Assembly: GCF_000742835.1 (NCBI RefSeq) | Contig: NZ_CP008941.1 | Location: 1,011,001 to 1,075,000, forward strand | DNA from: Candidatus Paracaedibacter acanthamoebae | GTDB taxonomy: Bacteria; Pseudomonadota; Alphaproteobacteria; Paracaedibacterales; Paracaedibacteraceae | Direction of reading: 5' to 3' | DNA: 64,000 bases | Shown: piece after piece, positions 59,300-64,000 of the stretch | Position numbering within the stretch: position 1 is the stretch's first letter | How the letters are laid out: every line of letters starts with the position of its first letter | Notes under the pieces: model-generated | Told to the model about the DNA's origin: nothing | What the model saw: only the letters and a program-made list of their open reading frames with translations | The model's database searches: none | Translations under genes and position numbers: made by a program

Positions 59300-62200
59300 T
59301 CATTTTTTATTAATGATCTGATCAATAAGATTGATTTGATCCAGGTTAGCTAGTTTAAAGTCAGAGGGTGTATATCCAGAAGTACTTTTTTGGCAACAGT
59401 GTCGAATAAGTTGTTTAAGTCTTTCCATAAAAGCATGAGAGACCTTTTCTATCGTTTGTTTGTGATAATGATGGCTGCTATAAGTCCAGAAGAAACGAAA
59501 GAGACCTTTCTTGACCTCTCCATTAATATCCAAGTGATAAGACCGTGCATTCTTATCTGAAACATTGCGACCTGCCGACTCTTGAGAAAAAGTGAAGAGG
59601 CCTTCTTGTTCAAAAGCATTATCCCACTGTCCGAGGTAGTTAAATCTTAAACTGGGATGAAAGAAGGTAGACAGATACAACCCCTGCGTAAGATATGACA
59701 ACACTCCATAGCCAATACCTTTATGAGGAATCTTTCTTAAGTCTTCCTTAACTGTTTTAAGGGCTTCTGCCAAGTCAGTTGGGTCGTCAATACTTAGGTA
59801 GACAGGGAAGAGCGACGTAAACCATCCTATGGTTCTTGAGAGATCAAAATCTTTAATAACCTCTTCCCGCCCATGACCTTCAAGAGAAAGCGTTAAAGAA
59901 TATGTCCCAGTCCAATCTCCTACAGCCAGAACAAGAGCTGTAAGGAGAATATCATTAATCTCTGTCCGATAAGCTTGAGGAGCACGTTTTAAGAGAAGAG
60001 TAGTTTCCTCTTCTGTAAGCGAGAGCACAATTGTACAAGAAGACTCTCCTGTAGCTGCTCCATCATTAAAATCAACTGGAAGAGGATGAGTCAACTCTAG
60101 GATCTTTTGCCAGTAAGGAATCTCCTCTTTAAGAGACTGAGAAGAAGCATAATCTTTTAAGGATCTAGCCCATTGCTGATAAGAATGAGTCTTCGAGGAG
60201 AGAGAAGGAGATTCTCCTTGAGAGATTTGAAAACAGAGTGCTTCTAAATCCTCCAACAAGATTCTCCAGGAAACACCGTCTATAACAAGATGGTGAATAA
60301 CAATAAGAAGACGATCAGACCTATTGCTTCCACACTTAAAGAAGACAACCCTTATAAGGGGACCTGTTTCGATGTTAAGAGTTTGTTGAATGAGAGAAGA
60401 GTATTCTTTAATGCTCTGAGTAAGATGTTCTTCTAGCACAATATATGAAAGATCAGTCTCTTGAACAAAGAAAGGTTCTACCTCTGCTAAAGAGGTTTGT
60501 ATCCAATTGCCTTGTATCTCTTGATGATATCTAACCCTTAACATATCATGATGAGAAAGAAGCAAAGAGAAAACTTGATTTAAGTGAGCAAGCTCTAGCG
60601 TCTTAGAAAGTTGAAGCAGCACTGTCTGGTTGAAGTAATTCCTATCTTCTATATCATTCTTAAAGAACCAATGCTGAATAGGAGTGAGAGGAATATCTCC
60701 TCCAATAGCTCTTTGATCTGGTTTTAAGGAAATGTCATTCTCTTGAGTTTTAGCGACTGAAGCAAGAGCCTTAATTGTTGGGTAGTTAAAGACATTTTTA
60801 ACAGCAAAGTGAATCCCTCTCGATCGCGCTTTCGAGACCATTTGTATGCTAATAATGGAGTCTCCCCCAAGTCTAAAAAAGTTGTCATGGATACCTATTT
60901 TCTCAAGTTTGAGAACGTCTTTCCATACCTCACAAAGCTCTTGCTCCAGAGATGTCTGAGGAGCAACATATTCATCGGCAACAAGCCGCAAGGCCAAATT
61001 AGGCGCTGGCAGAGCTTTACGATCAATCTTTCCATTAGGAGTTAAAGGTACCTTGTCGATATATATAAAGAAGGAAGGCACCATGTAATCGGGAAATTTT
61101 TCTAAAAGAAATTCCCTTAACTCGGTAGATGAAGGAGTAAATTCTCCAGGCACCACATAAGCAACAAGTTTCTTATGAGTCGGCTCCTTTTTAGATTCCT
61201 CCGCGCTCGCCACCACAACCGCTCGCGATATATCACCATGGCTCTGAAGAACGGATTCAATCTCACCTAGTTCAATCCTAAATCCTCGAATCTTTATCTG
61301 ATCATCAATGCGCCCTAAAAACTCGATGTTTCCATCAGGAAGATAGCGAGCGAGATCCCCTGTCCGATAGAGTCTAAGACTTTCTGGAGATAAGGAATAA
61401 TCTCTCGGATCAAGTCCTTGATGAATATTGATGTCATTAACAAATGGGTTGGGAATAAATCTCTCTGCTGTCAAATCAGAACGATTCAAATACCCTCTTG
61501 CTAATCCAACCCCTCCAATGTAAATCTCTCCACTCACCCCTATAGGTACTGGATTTAGCTGCTCGTCTAATATATAGATCTGCGTGTTAGAAATCGGGCG
61601 CCCTATGGGTACAAATTCTGAGGACAAAACATGGTGTTTTTTCCATTCAAACATACAACATCCAACTGTTGTCTCCGTTGGTCCATAATGGTTAAAAAGC
61701 CGTAATTCATAGAGGCTGACTTCTTTTATTTTTGTTAAAAGTTCGACACCAAAAATTTCTCCCCCAAATAACAAACTGTGCTGAGGAAGCATTCTTGAAA
61801 TATCTGTCTGTATTGACAGGGCATTAAAATGTGCAGGAACAATCTTAAGGCAGTCAATCTTATGTTGACTGACGTAGGAGGAAAATAAATGAGAATTCTG
61901 AAGATACTCATCCCCTAAAATATGCAAGGATCCTCCAGAAAGAAGAGAAGGATAAAGAGACGTATTTCCTAAATCAGCAGCAAAAGTTGATGCATAAGCA
62001 AACTTTAAAGGCAGATTCTTTCCGAGTTTGCCTAGAATATCTTCACAATAATTAACGAGCCCATTATTTTCAATAGCAACTCCTTTGGGTTTACCGGTAG
62101 AACCTGAAGTATAGATCACATAGGCGAGGTTGTGGGGCGTTGTAAGATTGGGTAGATTCTTACAAGACTCTGCTGTGAAGTTTATTTGCCTCTGAGTTTG

Positions 62201-64000
62201 AAGAGTGTCCTGGTTGAAAAAACATTCCTCCATCAGAAGTTCCTTTGTTTCACTCTGAATATGAAGGTTTAAAGTTATTCCTGAATAAATCTTAAGGGTT
62301 TCATTAAGGTGAGTTTGAGTAATAAGGACTGGAGCCTTTGTATCCTCGAGCATAAACTGAAGGCGTGTCGTAGGATAGCTTGGATCCAGAGGAACATACG
62401 CCCCCCCTGCTTTTAGAATCCCTAAAATACCCACGATCATCTCTAATGATCTGTCAACTGCAATAGCCACAAGCGTATCAGGTTTCACCCCTAAAGCTCT
62501 GAGATGATGAGCCAGTTGATTGGCTCGTTCGTTGAGTTGTTGATAGGTGAGCTCTTCATTCTCATAAACAACGGCTATGTTGTCAGGAGTTCTTCTGACT
62601 TGCTCTTCAAACAATTGATGAATTGTTTTATCTTCAGGATAATCTACCTCTGTATCATTCCAAGTAATGAGAAGCTGTTGCTTCTCTTCTTGTGTAAGAA
62701 GAGGAAGTGTTTGGATCTCTTGAGTTGGATCTGATAATATGCCGTCAAGGAGCTCCTTAAAATGAGCTGCCATCCTTTCAATCGTTTGAACTTCAAAGAG
62801 ATCTGTTGCATATTCAATCCCTATCTCAAGAGTGTCTTCACGCTCTTGCACGCTTAAGGACAAATCAAACTTAGCAATAGGGTATGAACGAGAAAAAGAT
62901 TCTGCTTGGATGTGGGTGAGACCTAAAAGCTCTCCGTTCATCGTATTGAGTGTAAACATAACCTGGAACACAGGATTACGATTAAGAGCTCTCGCTATAT
63001 TCAGATGATCAACCAGTTGCTCAAAAGGAACATCTTGATGATGATAAGCTTGAAGAGTTGTCTCTTTAATCTTCTTCAGGATATCAATGAAAGTCTCGTT
63101 ACCTTCTAAAGTTGTTCTAAGAGCTAATGTATTCACAAAGAACCCTATGAGTCCTTCAATCTCCTTATGATGTCGATTAGCTATGGGAGACCCCACGACA
63201 ATATCTTGCTGACCTGTGTAGCGATACAAAAGAACTTGGAAGGCAGCTAAAAGAGTCATAAACAGAGAAGCACCCTCTTGCTGAGCTAACTGATTCAGCT
63301 GATCTTTAATCTCCTGAGAGAGATAAGTGTGATATGTTGCTCCTTTGTAGCTGAGCTCTTGAGGTCTTGGCTTATCCATAGGAAGATCCAGAAGATCAGG
63401 AATACCTAAAAGTTGCTGCTTCCAATAAGATAATTGCTTCTCTAGAACTTCTCCTTGAAGCCATTCTCTTTGCCATAAAGCAAAATCACCATACTGAAGT
63501 GGTAAAGCGGGAAGAGAAACTTCTTTACCTTCAGCATAAGCATTATAGAGTTCAGAGAGTTCCTTGAAGAAGATCCCCATAGACCATCCATCACAGATGA
63601 TATGATGTAGAGTGAGAAGGAGGATATGTTCCTCCTTTCCAAGAATAAGCAGTTTCACTCTTACCAAAGGTTCAGAAGACAGATGAAAAGGGCGTGTTGC
63701 TTCTTCTTGAGCTAATCTCTGCGCGGATAATGCTTGCTCTTGTTTTTCTAAGGAGGCCAGATCAATTAAACATTCCCTGAGGTGAATCTCTAAATGAGGC
63801 AGGATTTCTTGAGAAGCTTCTCCTGCTGTTGAAGGGAAGATTGTTCTTAAAGATTCATGCCTCTCAATAAGAGAGTTAAGGGCTCTTTCAAGAGAACCTC
63901 TATCTAAGGAACCTCTTAATCTTAATGCAAGAGGAATGTTGTACAGAGCTGTGTCTGGTAAGAGTTGATCTAAGAACCAAAGTCGTTGTTGGGCAAAGGA
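59300..64000 (-). CDS. nonribosomal peptide synthetase, module C-A-T-E (5' end beyond window)
   Basis: The frame stays open to the right edge, reading SFAQQRLWFLDQLLPD at 64000, so the condensation domain (HHIICDG) and any earlier modules continue outside. The A domain (YTSGSTGKPKGVAIENN, ~62100) has a pocket I read as DLTKLGHVGK, between the Asp (DLTKVGHIGK) and Asn (DLTKLGEVGK) codes. The carrier has the LGGDSI form typical before epimerisation domains. The E domain follows (LTPIQHWFF, HHLVIDGVSWRIL, RTIGWFTSLFP, HKGIGYGVL, LRFNYLGQ), so a D-residue is delivered to the next protein's DCL domain. C-terminal residues may form a docking helix with the 59287 protein. Confidence 0.92.
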   Translation of the reverse strand, partial: SFAQQRLWFLDQLLPDTALYNIPLALRLRGSLDRGSLERALNSLIERHESLRTIFPSTAGEASQEILPHLEIHLRECLIDLASLEKQEQALSAQRLAQEEATRPFHLSSEPLVRVKLLILGKEEHILLLTLHHIICDGWSMGIFFKELSELYNAYAEGKEVSLPALPLQYGDFALWQREWLQGEVLEKQLSYWKQQLLGIPDLLDLPMDKPRPQELSYKGATYHTYLSQEIKDQLNQLAQQEGASLFMTLLAAFQVLLYRYTGQQDIVVGSPIANRHHKEIEGLIGFFVNTLALRTTLEGNETFIDILKKIKETTLQAYHHQDVPFEQLVDHLNIARALNRNPVFQVMFTLNTMNGELLGLTHIQAESFSRSYPIAKFDLSLSVQEREDTLEIGIEYATDLFEVQTIERMAAHFKELLDGILSDPTQEIQTLPLLTQEEKQQLLITWNDTEVDYPEDKTIHQLFEEQVRRTPDNIAVVYENEELTYQQLNERANQLAHHLRALGVKPDTLVAIAVDRSLEMIVGILGILKAGGAYVPLDPSYPTTRLQFMLEDTKAPVLITQTHLNETLKIYSGITLNLHIQSETKELLMEECFFNQDTLQTQRQINFTAESCKNLPNLTTPHNLAYVIYTSGSTGKPKGVAIENNGLVNYCEDILGKLGKNLPLKFAYASTFAADLGNTSLYPSLLSGGSLHILGDEYLQNSHLFSSYVSQHKIDCLKIVPAHFNALSIQTDISRMLPQHSLLFGGEIFGVELLTKIKEVSLYELRLFNHYGPTETTVGCCMFEWKKHHVLSSEFVPIGRPISNTQIYILDEQLNPVPIGVSGEIYIGGVGLARGYLNRSDLTAERFIPNPFVNDINIHQGLDPRDYSLSPESLRLYRTGDLARYLPDGNIEFLGRIDDQIKIRGFRIELGEIESVLQSHGDISRAVVVASAEESKKEPTHKKLVAYVVPGEFTPSSTELREFLLEKFPDYMVPSFFIYIDKVPLTPNGKIDRKALPAPNLALRLVADEYVAPQTSLEQELCEVWKDVLKLEKIGIHDNFFRLGGDSIISIQMVSKARSRGIHFAVKNVFNYPTIKALASVAKTQENDISLKPDQRAIGGDIPLTPIQHWFFKNDIEDRNYFNQTVLLQLSKTLELAHLNQVFSLLLSHHDMLRVRYHQEIQGNWIQTSLAEVEPFFVQETDLSYIVLEEHLTQSIKEYSSLIQQTLNIETGPLIRVVFFKCGSNRSDRLLIVIHHLVIDGVSWRILLEDLEALCFQISQGESPSLSSKTHSYQQWARSLKDYASSQSLKEEIPYWQKILELTHPLPVDFNDGAATGESSCTIVLSLTEEETTLLLKRAPQAYRTEINDILLTALVLAVGDWTGTYSLTLSLEGHGREEVIKDFDLSRTIGWFTSLFPVYLSIDDPTDLAEALKTVKEDLRKIPHKGIGYGVLSYLTQGLYLSTFFHPSLRFNYLGQWDNAFEQEGLFTFSQESAGRNVSDKNARSYHLDINGEVKKGLFRFFWTYSSHHYHKQTIEKVSHAFMERLKQLIRHCCQKSTSGYTPSDFKLANLDQINLIDQIINKK

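Overview
The window looks like the chromosome of an intracellular, protist-associated alphaproteobacterium of the Holosporales/Rickettsiales type. This is inferred from AT-rich DNA, a very heavy load of insertion sequences (IS6, IS5, IS982, IS110, IS1, IS21 and Tn3 types plus group II intron pieces), many broken genes, and secreted proteins that carry eukaryote-type domains (F-box with leucine-rich repeats, U-box with an AIG1-like GTPase, Fic). No rRNA, tRNA or housekeeping gene is present to fix the taxonomy.

Region 1 (1-5.7 kb) is a pile-up of mobile-element remnants and truncated genes. Region 2 (5.7-20.8 kb) is a minus-strand nonribosomal peptide operon: type II thioesterase, Sfp-type phosphopantetheinyl transferase, a four-module synthetase (C-A-T x4) and a broken acyl-AMP-ligase-like gene. 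It lies between two nearly identical, directly repeated IS6-family elements (2470-3303 and 21010-21843), so the segment has the form of a ~19 kb pseudo-compound transposon. The synthetase modules are almost copies of each other at DNA level and differ mainly in the adenylation core, which points to recent module duplication and natural subdomain exchange. Region 3 (21-40 kb) holds IS elements, an F-box/LRR protein, a resolvase, a Fic protein with a palindrome upstream, a 5'-truncated Tn3 transposase, an 800-residue U-box/GTPase protein and a truncated second copy of it, a phage-gene scrap and a truncated second phosphopantetheinyl transferase.

Region 4 (40-51 kb) is the most novel part: a ribosomally made, post-translationally modified peptide (RiPP) locus. 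A 65-residue precursor with an Arg/His/Tyr-rich tail is followed by a radical SAM/SPASM maturase that also carries an HExxH-containing C-terminal domain, a GNAT acetyltransferase with a signal-like N terminus, an ABC exporter, a methyltransferase and a 2OG-Fe(II) oxygenase. Two genes related to UPF0489/peptide arginases flank it: a full-length one upstream on the other strand, next to a DUF483-like gene, and a fragment downstream cut by an IS21 element. An Arg-rich core next to arginase-like enzymes suggests ornithine formation in the peptide.

Region 5 (53-64 kb) is a second minus-strand NRPS operon that runs off the right edge: C-A-T-E, then DCL-type C-A-T-TE, then a broken P-loop gene. My reading of the specificity codes gives Asp/Asn (epimerised) followed by Thr. 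Three NRPS-related genes (the four-module synthetase, the phosphopantetheinyl transferase and the terminal thioesterase) are each interrupted by a single-base change in an A/T homopolymer. This may be decay, slippage-tolerated expression or sequence error, and it should be settled before the pathways are called active or dead.
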